A DNA stretch of 64,000 nt from assembly GCF_018687815.1 (NCBI RefSeq), contig NZ_CP061306.1, positions 1,612,001 through 1,676,000 on the forward strand. The letters are read 5' to 3'. This document shows positions 23,274 to 32,352 of the stretch, one piece after another. The translations under genes and the position numbers were made by a program. The DNA comes from Polynucleobacter sp. JS-JIR-II-b4. Lineage in GTDB: Bacteria; Pseudomonadota; Gammaproteobacteria; Burkholderiales; Burkholderiaceae. Under the pieces are notes generated by a model. It saw only the letters and a list, made by a program, of their open reading frames with translations. It did not search any database and was not told the origin of the DNA. Each line of letters begins with the position of its first letter. Positions within the stretch are counted from its first letter, which is position 1.

Positions 23274-24248
23274 CTAGTCGTTCTTAATTTCAATAGTCTT
23301 TAATAGTTTGCTGTATTTGATGGTTTCACGCTTAATGAATTCCATGAACTCGGCTTGTGAATTTATCTTAATGAATAAGCCATCCTTCTCTAAGGGGCCG
23401 CTAAAGGACGGATCTTTTAATACCTCGTTAATTTCAGCATTTAAGTAATTTGCAACATAATCTGGAGTGCCTACGGGGGCAAAAATACCTCCCCAAAGTG
23501 TAAAGTTAAATCCCTTAATGGCATCTTCGGATACGGTATGCACTTCAGGAAGAATGGCCATTCTCTTTTCGGAAGATACCGCAAGCGCTCTGAGAGCTTT
23601 ACTTTCAATATGAGGAATAACAGCGGGTGCGCTTGAGAAAAAGATATCGACATGACCGCCAAGCAAATCAGTCATTGCCTGCCCAGCTCCCTTATAGGGG
23701 GCATGCGCCATATTAATATTCATATCTTGCGCTAGGGATGCCGCAGCTAAATGTCCGGGCGTCCCGCTACCTGATGAGGCGTAAGTCATTGATCCTGGTT
23801 TTGCTTTGGCGAGCTTAATAAATTCAGGGAGGGTGCGATAGCTAGAGTTTCCTGGTGCGGCAAGAATGAGTGGGGCATCCCCTATTAGTGCTACGGGCCT
23901 GAAATCTTTATTGGTGTCGTAGCCCACATCCTTATTCACAATTGGATTGATCACCATTTCGCCAGTTTGGCCTAAAAGGAGGATGTAACCATCAGGTTTT
24001 GATTTGGCAACATATCTTGTGGCTAGGGCCCCTGTAGCCCCTGGCTTGTTTTCAACTACAAAAGTTTGTTTTGTGCGAATACTCAGCTTATCTGCCAATC
24101 GTCTAGCTAGAACATCACCCAGGCCCCCTGGGGCATAGGCAACCACAATCGTTACAGGTTTATTAGGAAAAGGGGGCGCAGAACTTTGTGCGTTGCAATA
24201 TGAAATTAAGAATAGTGCGGTTAACAGCGCGCGAAAAATTGTCTTCAT
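23274..24248 (-). CDS. Bug/TctC-type tripartite transporter binding protein (1)
   Basis: A 324-residue exported protein: signal peptide FRALLTALFLISYCNAQ, then FPNKPVTIVVAYAPGGLGDVLARRLA, VVENKPGATGALATRYVAKSKPDGY, SSGSGTPGHLAAASLAQ, MAHAPYKGAGQAMTDLLGGHVDIFF and the LRALAVSSEKR strand. These are the signatures of Bug (TctC) periplasmic binding proteins, which capture carboxylates for a TctAB-like transporter. No TctA or TctB gene is near, so it is an orphan. It heads the operon with the dehydrogenase and the amidohydrolase. Confidence 0.92.
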   Translation of the reverse strand: MKTIFRALLTALFLISYCNAQSSAPPFPNKPVTIVVAYAPGGLGDVLARRLADKLSIRTKQTFVVENKPGATGALATRYVAKSKPDGYILLLGQTGEMVINPIVNKDVGYDTNKDFRPVALIGDAPLILAAPGNSSYRTLPEFIKLAKAKPGSMTYASSGSGTPGHLAAASLAQDMNINMAHAPYKGAGQAMTDLLGGHVDIFFSSAPAVIPHIESKALRALAVSSEKRMAILPEVHTVSEDAIKGFNFTLWGGIFAPVGTPDYVANYLNAEINEVLKDPSFSGPLEKDGLFIKINSQAEFMEFIKRETIKYSKLLKTIEIKND

Positions 24249-24345
24249 TCTGTTGAGATTAGCCTATGCAAAAAATTGTATATTCTTAAACCCGGCTATA
24301 AAGCATGGGGATTTTTTATTGACATAAGTAGATATTACACAAAGA

Positions 24346-24440
24346 TAAAACTCCCACCATTTCTGATGGACCCACCAGATCTCGAGCCTCGGACCAACAG
24401 AATATGAGGGTAGATATTCAAAGAAAATCACCGGGATTTT
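24346..24440 (-). repeat. tRNA 3'-half-like fragment E with both arms
   Basis: The core 24364-24408 matches the tRNA 3' half at 35 of 45 positions without gaps, down to the anticodon region ATATGAG. On its low side is CCCACCATTTCTGATGG, a shortened form of the arm in B, D and F. On its high side GGTAGATATTCAAAGAAAAT and CACCGGGATTT match the flank of copy F, although the real tRNA has different sequence there. The gap 24249-24551 also holds the perfect repeat CGATTAT-T-ATAATCG (24488-24502). Confidence 0.75.
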
Positions 24441-24551
24441 GGGAGTGAATATCTAAATTCGATACCCCAAATCCCTTTATGAGAGAGCGATTATTATAAT
24501 CGGCAACACTGAAAAAATCTCCAAGGGTGGTTTAGCTGCGTCCACTAAATA

Positions 24552-25535
24552 TTATTCGCCTGTGATTTTCTTTTCCCTGATAAGCCGGCCCCAAGTTAAT
24601 GATTCTTTGGCCATATATTTTCCTAGTTCCTCGCGCGAGGTAGGCATTGGAGTAAGACCATGATCATTCAATTGCCTCACTACATCAGGCGAATTTAGAA
24701 CCTTCACAATCTCCACATTCCAGCGATCTAATATCGGAGCTGGTACCTTAGATGAGGCAACAAAGGCATACCAATTAGTCGCATTAAAACCAGCGTATCC
24801 AGATTCGGCAATGGTTGGGATTTTAGGTAGCGATTTAAGGCGCTGCGGCCCCGTAACTGCCAAAGGAATCAGTTGCCCATTTTCGATATAGGCTTGAGAC
24901 GTACTGTAGGTCGAGAAATATGCCGCAACACGACCACCTAGTAAATCTTGTAGCGCCGGCGCTCCACCCTTGTAAGGCACGTGTACCGTTTGAATGCTAG
25001 CCATTTCGTCTAGCAATTCTCCCGCTAGATGCGATGCAGAGCCAGGTCCAGTAGATGCATATTCTAATTTTTTAGGATTTTTTTTAGCATAAGCAATGTA
25101 CTCTGCAAACGTTTTAATGCCAGTACCCGAATTGACCACAAGAATATTTGGGAAATTAACCCCCATCGTGATTGGCGAAAGATCCTTAAAGGGATCGTAC
25201 GGAAGCTTCATCATATGTGGAGCAATGGTTAGCGGTCCAACTGAGCCAAATAGGATGGTACTGCCATCGGTAGGTCCATTAGCAGCAAACTGATGTGCAA
25301 TATTTCCACCTGCGCCACCACGGTTATCGACAACCACATTTGCACCAATGTTCTCACTGAGTTTTTTTGAAATGATCCGAGCTGCCGTATCTGCAGCTCC
25401 ACCCGCTGCAAATCCAACGACCATAGTGATCGTCTTTTTAGGCGGAAATTCTTGAGAATATGCTGGGTAAGTAAGTAAGCTTAATGTAAGACTTAGAAAT
25501 ACATTAAAGATATTTTTCTGTTTCGTAGTAATCAT
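24552..25535 (-). CDS. Bug/TctC-type binding protein in the tcu operon (2)
   Basis: A 327-residue exported protein. The signal peptide is VFLSLTLSLLTYPAYSQ. MVVGFAAGGAADTAARIISKK, VVVDNRGGAGGNIAHQFAANGPTDGS, YASTGPGSASHLAGELL and VHVPYKGGAPALQDLLGGRVAAYF are the Bug motifs. Its start is 5 bases after the tcuB stop, so it is in the tcuA-tcuB transcript. In Salmonella the third tcu gene encodes the permease TcuC; here a Bug protein takes that place, implying uptake of tricarballylate or a similar acid by a tripartite system whose membrane parts are elsewhere. Confidence 0.92.
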   Translation of the reverse strand: MITTKQKNIFNVFLSLTLSLLTYPAYSQEFPPKKTITMVVGFAAGGAADTAARIISKKLSENIGANVVVDNRGGAGGNIAHQFAANGPTDGSTILFGSVGPLTIAPHMMKLPYDPFKDLSPITMGVNFPNILVVNSGTGIKTFAEYIAYAKKNPKKLEYASTGPGSASHLAGELLDEMASIQTVHVPYKGGAPALQDLLGGRVAAYFSTYSTSQAYIENGQLIPLAVTGPQRLKSLPKIPTIAESGYAGFNATNWYAFVASSKVPAPILDRWNVEIVKVLNSPDVVRQLNDHGLTPMPTSREELGKYMAKESLTWGRLIREKKITGE

Positions 25536-25540
25536 TTTTA

Positions 25541-26686
25541 CTATTCTCCACTTAAGCCAAGTTTGTTGGGTTGACGTTTTTCAATTGCATTCTTTAAAAG
25601 CGCTACAAGCCTATAGAATCCATGGGCAAATTTCCCATAAGGCATTGTTAAAAAGAGGCCCATCACAAAGCCTAAATGGGTAGCAAGTAATGCAGGCATT
25701 GCACTAGTATCGCGATAGGCTAAGAGAGCTAAGCCTGAGGCGCTAATGAAGAAAAGCAGCAGAATAAATGCTCTATCCATTGGTTTTTGAGAAGCATCTC
25801 CATGCTCAGCATTTCTCTTAAAATTCAAATATAGTAGGCCTGCAGGTCCAATCAGCAAACCAATACCGCCAAGCGTTCCTAAAATGACTGGAATACTATT
25901 GAGCGCATATGGAGCATGTAAATCCAGTAAATAGTGATACAAAGTTGCTACGCTAGTAGCCGCAAAGCAAAGCATGAAGCCGTAAAAAGTGAAATGGTGA
26001 AACCGCTTACGCCACAAAGTAAAAGCATCGTCTTCGTTATTACAGCCCTCTCCATGACCACCGCCAAGATACTTCAAAGTTAATGCGTCATGTGTCGCTT
26101 CGGCGACCGCACCCCCCGAGGAAAGACCCGGATCAATGCCGCGCCAGAAATTCTGCAAACCAATTAGCAGGGCAATTATTGAAAATCCAAAAACTGCGCC
26201 AAACATGATTGCCAAGGTATTGTGTGAAAAGATTGCGTAAAAATTTCCGTTAAGCGGACCAGAAGTTAGGGTTCCATTCACTACCAGCGTTAGCAGTAAA
26301 AATAAAATGAGCGAAAGGGATGCCGCCATTGAAACGGCCACCCCATTTGATTTATATAAAGAGCCAAAGGCCTTTGGCCATGCATAAGCAATATAGGTGT
26401 CCTTACGAACTTGTGCCATTACTTTTGGAATATTTACAGCAAATTCATGTGGTGGAGCGTATTGGCAAGCATACAAACATGCCCCACAGTTATGACAAAG
26501 ATTTGCCATGAAATTCACATCAGCAGGCAAAAACTCTATCCGTCTCGTCATAGCAGGAAAGACCGCACAAAATCCCTCGCAGTATCGGCAGGAATTGCAG
26601 ATAGTCAACATACGAGCCGCCTCTACTTCTGGCGCATTTGAGCCTAAAGCACTCGCTTCCAAAATTAAGGATTTAAGTTGCTGCAT
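25541..26686 (-). CDS. tcuB: Tricarballylate utilisation protein TcuB (Fe-S, membrane)
   Basis: About 381 residues starting [15 protein letters not shown] chose the ATG at 26686 because AGGAG lies 8 bases before it. Two 4Fe-4S-type clusters are visible near the N-terminus: [11 protein letters not shown] and [16 protein letters not shown]. Several transmembrane helices with His residues follow (FGSLYKSNG..., [26 protein letters not shown]), expected to bind haem b. TcuB reoxidises the flavin of TcuA and passes electrons to quinone. It overlaps the tcuA 3' end by 14 bases and is translationally coupled. Length and motif order match the known TcuB family. Confidence 0.93.
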   Translation of the reverse strand: MQQLKSLILEASALGSNAPEVEAARMLTICNSCRYCEGFCAVFPAMTRRIEFLPADVNFMANLCHNCGACLYACQYAPPHEFAVNIPKVMAQVRKDTYIAYAWPKAFGSLYKSNGVAVSMAASLSLILFLLLTLVVNGTLTSGPLNGNFYAIFSHNTLAIMFGAVFGFSIIALLIGLQNFWRGIDPGLSSGGAVAEATHDALTLKYLGGGHGEGCNNEDDAFTLWRKRFHHFTFYGFMLCFAATSVATLYHYLLDLHAPYALNSIPVILGTLGGIGLLIGPAGLLYLNFKRNAEHGDASQKPMDRAFILLLFFISASGLALLAYRDTSAMPALLATHLGFVMGLFLTMPYGKFAHGFYRLVALLKNAIEKRQPNKLGLSGE

Positions 26687-28106
26687 GGGAATGGCTCCTA
26701 TGATGTAACGCTGCTTTTGCTGCTTCACTTCCCGCTATTCGCCCAAATACTGTTCCAATCGCCATGCCAATACCTGCTGCATAACCTTTACCCAATACAT
26801 TTCCAGCCATCATCTCTCCAGCTACGAATAAATTCACGCTTGGTTGATTATTAAAACGAACCGCTGCAGTTTCATCGGTTTTTAAACCTAAGTAGGTAAA
26901 TGTAACGCCAGGTCGAACTGCATAACCATAAAAAGGACCTTTATCTATCGGCAAGGCCCAATGTGTTTTTGGTGGGTCTAGACCTTCGGTGTAACAGTCA
27001 TCCATGATCGTATGATCAAAAGTGCCCACTCGACATGCTGCGTTATATGCACTCACTGTTTGCACCAAGGCGCTTGGATCTATACCAAGCTTTTTCGCTA
27101 ACTCTTCAAGGGTATCTGCTTTTTCGCCTGGAAATACCGGTGGCATAAAACGGCCCAATACTTTGGAATCGATGATGGAATAGCCAATTTGGCCGGGCTG
27201 CTGAGCAACCAATCTTCCCCAGAAGGCGTAACGCTTGGGCCAAAAGTCTTCACCTTCATCAGAAAAGCGTTGTGCATTTTTATTAACAACAATTCCAAAG
27301 GAAACTGCATCAATGCGAGTACAAATACCGCCGTCATATAAAGGCGCTCGCGCATCGACCGCAACCATGTGGGCCTGAGTTGGATCGCTCACTGAATCCG
27401 CACCCAGCCCAATCAATTGCTTAAGCAAAACACCCTTATTGTATTGGGTGCCGCGTATTAAAAAGTTATCCGCTGGAGATTCGCCATACTCATTAATACC
27501 CCAAGCCTCTTTTAGCCACTCGCGATTCGATTCAAAACCACCTGCAGCTAAGACACAAGTCTTTGCCTCAATTCGTTCATTACCTACATAAGCAGCTATA
27601 AATTTTCCACTCTGGATTTCTAGTTTATCTACTGGTGAGTTGTAGCGAATTTCTACGCCCAACTTCTCGGCACTTCGGTAGTAGGCATTCACTAAGGCTT
27701 TACCACCACCCATAAAGAATGCATTAGTACGGGATAAATTAAGAGTCCCTGATAAAGGTGGCTGAAAGTGCACTCCATGATGCTTCATCCATTTGCGACA
27801 TTGAGATGAAGATCGTATGACATATCTAGCCATTTTTTCATCTGTCTTGCCACTGGTTACCTTCAAAATATCCTGCCAGTATTCTTCTTCCGGATAGGAT
27901 TCCAGCATGACATCTTCCGGTTGCTCATGCATTGCGCGAATGTTGCGGGTATGCGCTGAATTACCGCCTCGCCATTCCCTTGGGGCAGCCTCTAAAACCA
28001 ATACAGAAGCCCCAGCTTCTCTTGCCATAAGAGCGGCGCAAAGAGCGGCATTGCCGCCGCCAATGACCAGCACATCTAGTGGATTTTGTTTTGCTTGGGA
28101 ACTCAT
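26673..28106 (-). CDS. tcuA: FAD-dependent tricarballylate dehydrogenase TcuA
   Basis: A 477-residue flavoprotein of the fumarate-reductase/succinate-dehydrogenase FAD family. The FAD motif is [40 protein letters not shown] follows. The active-site region includes [11 protein letters not shown] and [22 protein letters not shown], and the C-terminal FAD site is [23 protein letters not shown]. TcuA oxidises tricarballylate to cis-aconitate, which then enters the TCA cycle. The start has no strong ribosome site. A 22-bp inverted repeat lies 47 bp upstream and is a likely operator. First gene of tcuA-tcuB-bug. Confidence 0.92.
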   Translation of the reverse strand: MSSQAKQNPLDVLVIGGGNAALCAALMAREAGASVLVLEAAPREWRGGNSAHTRNIRAMHEQPEDVMLESYPEEEYWQDILKVTSGKTDEKMARYVIRSSSQCRKWMKHHGVHFQPPLSGTLNLSRTNAFFMGGGKALVNAYYRSAEKLGVEIRYNSPVDKLEIQSGKFIAAYVGNERIEAKTCVLAAGGFESNREWLKEAWGINEYGESPADNFLIRGTQYNKGVLLKQLIGLGADSVSDPTQAHMVAVDARAPLYDGGICTRIDAVSFGIVVNKNAQRFSDEGEDFWPKRYAFWGRLVAQQPGQIGYSIIDSKVLGRFMPPVFPGEKADTLEELAKKLGIDPSALVQTVSAYNAACRVGTFDHTIMDDCYTEGLDPPKTHWALPIDKGPFYGYAVRPGVTFTYLGLKTDETAAVRFNNQPSVNLFVAGEMMAGNVLGKGYAAGIGMAIGTVFGRIAGSEAAKAALHHRSHSHAAT

Positions 28107-28153
28107 AATGGCAGTATCTAATAGAACTTTTATGTTGAGAAGTGCAATATTTA

Positions 28154-28175
28154 ATTATTGTGTATAAACAATAAT
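28154..28175 (-). promoter_or_regulatory. Inverted repeat, likely operator of tcuA-tcuB-bug
   Basis: ATTATTGT-GTATAA-ACAATAAT: perfect 8-bp arms, 6-base spacer, 47 bp before the tcuA ATG. The TTGT...ACAA symmetry resembles sites of GntR-type regulators; tcu genes in Salmonella use a LysR-type TcuR. No regulator gene is adjacent here. The remainder of the 266-bp gap (28107-28372) shows no gene. Confidence 0.5.
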
Positions 28176-28372
28176 AATATCCCAACCCCTTCTCAGGCGC
28201 TCTTTTGAATCCATTTTAAGAAAGCTTCACTCGCTGGAGAAAGGCTGGTGTTTTATAGCGCAACAACAAGCCATATTAGTAGGAGTCTACGTTAATCGTC
28301 ATGATCTGCGCTGTTGCTCATACTCTCCATCGCGATCTTTATAAGCATATCAACAAATCCAATCTCAATACA

Positions 28373-29443
28373 TTACTTCAAAGCCTCCAATATTGCTTTA
28401 GCCATTGAAGCGGTATTACCCTTGCCATTAATGTCTCCAGTCCGAGCATTCGGATTTGCTAGGGCTATCGTGGTTGCCTCTGACATTGATCTTGCCATCG
28501 CCACAGCCTCGGGGATATTTCTACTATGCCCGAGCCAATCGAACATCATGCGGGTTGATTCAATTATGGAATAGGGATTGGCAATGCCTTTGCCAGCAAT
28601 ATCCGGTGCCGAGCCATGGGTCGCTTGCGCCATCGCCACATCGCCATCGCCAATACATAAACCAGGCGCCATACCTAAACCACCCACGAGACCTGCCGCT
28701 TCATCCGATAGGATGTCGCCAAACATATTAGTGGTGACAATTACGTCAAAGTTCTGAGGGTCGCGTACGAGGCGCATTGCCATAGTGTCCACAATCACAT
28801 CATCAACTAGCACATCTGGATATTCGGGTGCTAATTTTTTGCATTCCTCAACAAACATCCCGCAACCCAACTTAAAGACGGTATCTTTATGTACATATGT
28901 TAAATGCTTCTTTCGCTGTCGTGCAAGTTCATACGCAGCCTGGGCCACACGTCGACTGCCGGTTCTAGTAATTACGCGCATTGAAAGCGTCATCTCATCA
29001 CTTGGACGAAACTCTGCATTCCCAACTAACATATTCCGGTCTGGCTGAAAGCCCTCATTATTTTCACGAACAATAATTAAATCAATATCATCACGAAGAC
29101 AGCCTATGTCTGGATAAGAGCGTGTTGGTCTTACGTTTGCAAATAAATTAAATTGCTTGCGCAATATAGGATGGGGATTAATTGCATTCACTTGCTTTGG
29201 ATAAGCTCGATGTCCAATGGGACCCAAGATCCAACCATCTAAAGTATGCAGCGTTTCTAAGGTTTCTGGTGGCAGGGTATGGCCATGGATATCAAGCGCA
29301 CGACGCCCGACTGGCAATGGTACCCACTCAATATCAACCTGGTGAATATTCGCTGCTGCCTTAGCAACCTCTACCGCAACTGGCACAATCTCGTGACCAA
29401 TATCATCACCCTCCAGAATTCCTACGTGTAATTTTTTTGACAT
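28373..29443 (-). CDS. Isocitrate/isopropylmalate-type dehydrogenase (second copy)
   Basis: A 356-residue relative of the 22191 enzyme. It shows VGILEGDDIGHEIV at the N-terminus (ILEGDDIG where most have IPGDGIG, a notable change in the first loop), FANVRPTRSYPDIG, VRENNEGFQPDRN, YVHKDTVFKLGCGMF with the catalytic Lys, TTNMFGDILSDEAAGLVGGLG and ATHGSAPDIAGKGIANP. ENNEGFQPDRN marks a different substrate from LeuB. It probably oxidises and decarboxylates a 2-hydroxy acid. It is 64 bp downstream of an amidohydrolase gene on the same strand and is the last gene before the tcu operon. Confidence 0.87.
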   Translation of the reverse strand: MSKKLHVGILEGDDIGHEIVPVAVEVAKAAANIHQVDIEWVPLPVGRRALDIHGHTLPPETLETLHTLDGWILGPIGHRAYPKQVNAINPHPILRKQFNLFANVRPTRSYPDIGCLRDDIDLIIVRENNEGFQPDRNMLVGNAEFRPSDEMTLSMRVITRTGSRRVAQAAYELARQRKKHLTYVHKDTVFKLGCGMFVEECKKLAPEYPDVLVDDVIVDTMAMRLVRDPQNFDVIVTTNMFGDILSDEAAGLVGGLGMAPGLCIGDGDVAMAQATHGSAPDIAGKGIANPYSIIESTRMMFDWLGHSRNIPEAVAMARSMSEATTIALANPNARTGDINGKGNTASMAKAILEALK

Positions 29444-29507
29444 TACTTACTTTTCTAATTGAAGAATCTAAGCTTTTGATCTCAGCATCTTTGATATAGC
29501 GTCAACT

Positions 29508-30776
29508 TCACCATCCAAACGGAGAAACAAAAGGTCTACCGAAAGGTCTACCAGCACGAATCGTTTGTACTGGAACTAAGCTGTACATTCCAGGACGCTT
29601 ATTGCTGCGAGTATCTAACCATTCGACAGGCTTCTCAACCAAATCAAATATAGAGATATCTGCCGACGCATTTTTCTTTAGTGTGCCTAACAAAGGATCG
29701 CGATTAATAATTGCCGCAGGTCTATTAGTAGCCATAGCAATCACCTGGTTCAGGCTAAAGCCCAAGGTTAAGAACTTGCTCATGACATTTGGCAAATAGG
29801 GAATGCTGGGAGAGTTGCCACTAAATGCATGCAAATCACTTGAGATCGTATCCGGCATCAGACCCTGCTGAATGGCAGGCTCAGCAACCGTAAAGTCAAA
29901 ACTTCCACCGCCATGCCCAACATCAATAATTACACCCCGTTTCTTGGCCTCTAAGGCTGCGGCAATGAGCTTACCGTTTTGCACCGTATTGTTGCCAGCG
30001 CCACTATAGGCATGAGTCAAGATATCACCTGGACGCAGGAGGTCCAACAAGTTCCCAAGATCGCCAGGAGCATTACCAATATGGCACATCACTCGAGTAC
30101 CCTTTATGCCTGAGCGCTCCGCCGCTTCTCTTGCTCTGCGCAAAGGCTCAATGCCGTTCTCACCCACCACATCCAATGTTTCTCTCACCTTAATGCCAAG
30201 TACTAGATCGGGGTTCTCATTCACTACTCGCGCTGCTAAATCAATATTAGCGTAATCAATGTTTCTCATCTCACCAATTGGATAGCCAGCTAAACCAATT
30301 GATGAGATGTGTACAAAAGCGAACATACGACTACGAGCCTGGGCTTGAATAAAGTTTTTAAAGGCAGAGAAATTATTACCGCCTGCATCGCCAGCACTAA
30401 CAAAAGTTGTTGTAGCAGTAAAATGTACTAACTCATCAGCAGGCAAGCCAATTGCGGAAGCTTGGGGATAGGTATGAGCATGTAAATCTACCAAACCAGG
30501 GGTAATAATTTTTCCCACTGCGTTGATTTGCTGCGCAGCCTTGTCTCTTGGCAAGTTTTTTTGTATCTCAACGATGCGGCCGCTGCGAACTCCAATATCC
30601 ATTACAGCATCAAGATTTTGAGATGGATCAATCACGCGTGCACCCGTTATCAACAAGTCATATCCGCCTGGAGCTGATAGCCCTTGTTGCGCAAAACTGC
30701 TTCCAACACTCCCCAGGACAGGGAGTGCTGCAACCCCAAGGGTGCACTGCAATAACTTTCGTCTTTGGTGATTCAT
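29508..30776 (-). CDS. Tat-exported amidohydrolase/deacetylase (dihydroorotase-like)
   Basis: A 422-residue metallohydrolase. The N-terminus QRRKLLQCTLGVAALPVLGS is Tat-like. YDLLITGARVIDPSQNLDAVMDIGV opens the amidohydrolase composite domain; GLVDLHAHTYPQ is the HxH metal motif; GIKVRETLDVVG holds the Lys position; VMCHIGNAP and LTHAYSG hold further His; DTISSDLHAFSG holds the Asp; a SADISIFDL ending follows. This fits the 'amidohydrolase/deacetylase' group (EF_0837/AHA_3915-like), acting on acylated amino or hydroxy acids. It lies in a row of same-strand genes from 34408 down to 28373. Confidence 0.85.
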   Translation of the reverse strand: MNHQRRKLLQCTLGVAALPVLGSVGSSFAQQGLSAPGGYDLLITGARVIDPSQNLDAVMDIGVRSGRIVEIQKNLPRDKAAQQINAVGKIITPGLVDLHAHTYPQASAIGLPADELVHFTATTTFVSAGDAGGNNFSAFKNFIQAQARSRMFAFVHISSIGLAGYPIGEMRNIDYANIDLAARVVNENPDLVLGIKVRETLDVVGENGIEPLRRAREAAERSGIKGTRVMCHIGNAPGDLGNLLDLLRPGDILTHAYSGAGNNTVQNGKLIAAALEAKKRGVIIDVGHGGGSFDFTVAEPAIQQGLMPDTISSDLHAFSGNSPSIPYLPNVMSKFLTLGFSLNQVIAMATNRPAAIINRDPLLGTLKKNASADISIFDLVEKPVEWLDTRSNKRPGMYSLVPVQTIRAGRPFGRPFVSPFGW

Positions 30777-30834
30777 GCTTGTCTCCTCACAATATTTTTT
30801 AGCGCTGATTTTTATCCTTTAAAGGATGCGGATG

Positions 30835-31377
30835 CTATCTCTTATAACCAGTCTTTGAGCCAAAAAGCTTTTCTCTTTGAGACCAGTCATGGGTTTCATC
30901 CCATAAGGCCAAGACTTTAGGCGCCTCAGCTTCAAAGAATGGGTACATAGAGGCCACACAAGTATCTGCAGTTAACTCTAGGCGATGACCAGATGGATCA
31001 AAGAAGTAAATAGAGGTGATGAAATCATCATGGTTCGTAGGTCCTAAAACTTTAACCCCTTTTTTCTCTAAATCTTTTTTAGCCTCTATGAGTACCTCTA
31101 GACTTTCGACCTTAAAGGCAAAATGCTGTATCCAGTCTGGTGACTCCTTATCCTTGATACTCCCAGGATCTTTTGGACACTCAAAAAATGCAATGCAGCT
31201 ACCATCTTCCATTTGAAAAAAGATATGGATATGTGGGCTGTACAAACCAGTAGAAGGAACATGATCCTCACCCATGGCATGTGAAAACTTCAAACCCAAT
31301 ATTTGGGTGTAAAACTGTACCGTTTCCTTAGCATCGAGACAACGATATGCAGCATGATGAAGCCTTTTGCAAAGCAT
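30835..31377 (-). CDS. VOC-superfamily (glyoxalase/dioxygenase-like) protein
   Basis: A 180-residue vicinal-oxygen-chelate protein. HHAAYRCLDAKETVQFYTQILGLKF opens the first beta-alpha-beta-beta-beta module; HIHIFFQMEDGSCIAFFE follows; WIQHFAFKVESLEVLIEAKKDLEKKGVKVLGP and SIYFFDPSGHRLEL make the second module, with His/Glu metal ligands as in glyoxalase I and extradiol dioxygenases. The exact reaction is unknown. It is 58 bp from the amidohydrolase start and 15 bp after the Bug gene stop, in the same transcription unit. Confidence 0.85.
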   Translation of the reverse strand: MLCKRLHHAAYRCLDAKETVQFYTQILGLKFSHAMGEDHVPSTGLYSPHIHIFFQMEDGSCIAFFECPKDPGSIKDKESPDWIQHFAFKVESLEVLIEAKKDLEKKGVKVLGPTNHDDFITSIYFFDPSGHRLELTADTCVASMYPFFEAEAPKVLALWDETHDWSQREKLFGSKTGYKR

Positions 31378-31392
31378 TTGAACCTCCGGAGA

Positions 31393-32349
31393 CTATTGTT
31401 TGGAGATGTTGGCCATAGCCACCACCCTTTTCCATTTGGTAATTTGATCGGTGACGTATTGCTTCATTTGAGGACTTGAGCTAGACGGCGTAACCAACCC
31501 ACCTGTATTTTCAAGTTTGGCAATGACTTCTGGATCTGACAATACTTTTATTACAGCAACATGCAAACGTTTTAATACCTCAGGACTCATGCCCTTTGGC
31601 GCGGCCAAACCAGTCCATGAAGTAACCTCATACGCAGGGATAGCGTCAGCAACCGGGGAGACTCCTGGCAACAACTTATATGGCTTCAAAGAAGTAACTC
31701 CTAGCGCCCTCAACTTTCCCGTTTCCATCTGAGTTTTAGTGACGGTAATAGAGTCAAACATGACATCTACCCTCCCGCCTAAAACATCTTGTAAGGGTCC
31801 TGCCCCTCCCTTGTAGGGCACGTGCATCATTTTTACGCCAGCCATGGAAGCAAATAACTCGCCAGATAAATGCTGAGTTGAGCCAATTCCAACCGAGGTG
31901 TAGGAGATCGAATCAGGCATTACTCTAGCGGCCTTAATCACATCAGCTAAGGTCTTAAATTTACTCTCCTCACTGACAGAAACTGCAAATGGAAACTGTG
32001 TCACTATAGAAATCCAATCAAAATCCTCAATTGGATTAAAGTTGAGCTGCTTATATAAAGCGGCAGAAACTGCGTGACCTCCAGTCATCAATATCAAGGT
32101 ATTGCCATCAGGCGCTGATTTAGCAACTGCAGCACTAGCGATATTACCTCCGGCTCCCGTCTTTGCATCAACAATTACCTGTTGCCCCAACTCTTTAGAT
32201 AGGCCAGGGGCAATAATGCGTGCAATAGTGTCAGAATTTCCGCCCGCACCAAATCCCTGCACTAAAGTAATTGGCTTATCAGATGATGATGTTTGAGCGC
32301 AGACTGAGCCAGCTATAAATGCCGAGAATAAAAAGGTTTTAATCAACAT
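31393..32349 (-). CDS. Bug/TctC-type binding protein (3)
   Basis: A 318-residue exported binding protein: signal peptide KTFLFSAFIAGSVCAQ, LVQGFGAGGNSDTIARIIAPG, VIVDAKTGAGGNIASAAVAKSAPDGN, YTSVGIGSTQHLSGELF and MHVPYKGGAGPLQDVLGGRVDVMFD. It is the likely carboxylate capture protein for the catabolic genes around it. Only 3 bases separate it from the FAH-family gene stop upstream, so it is cotranscribed. The membrane partners are not in the window. Confidence 0.92.
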   Translation of the reverse strand: MLIKTFLFSAFIAGSVCAQTSSSDKPITLVQGFGAGGNSDTIARIIAPGLSKELGQQVIVDAKTGAGGNIASAAVAKSAPDGNTLILMTGGHAVSAALYKQLNFNPIEDFDWISIVTQFPFAVSVSEESKFKTLADVIKAARVMPDSISYTSVGIGSTQHLSGELFASMAGVKMMHVPYKGGAGPLQDVLGGRVDVMFDSITVTKTQMETGKLRALGVTSLKPYKLLPGVSPVADAIPAYEVTSWTGLAAPKGMSPEVLKRLHVAVIKVLSDPEVIAKLENTGGLVTPSSSSPQMKQYVTDQITKWKRVVAMANISKQ

Positions 32350-32352
32350 TTT

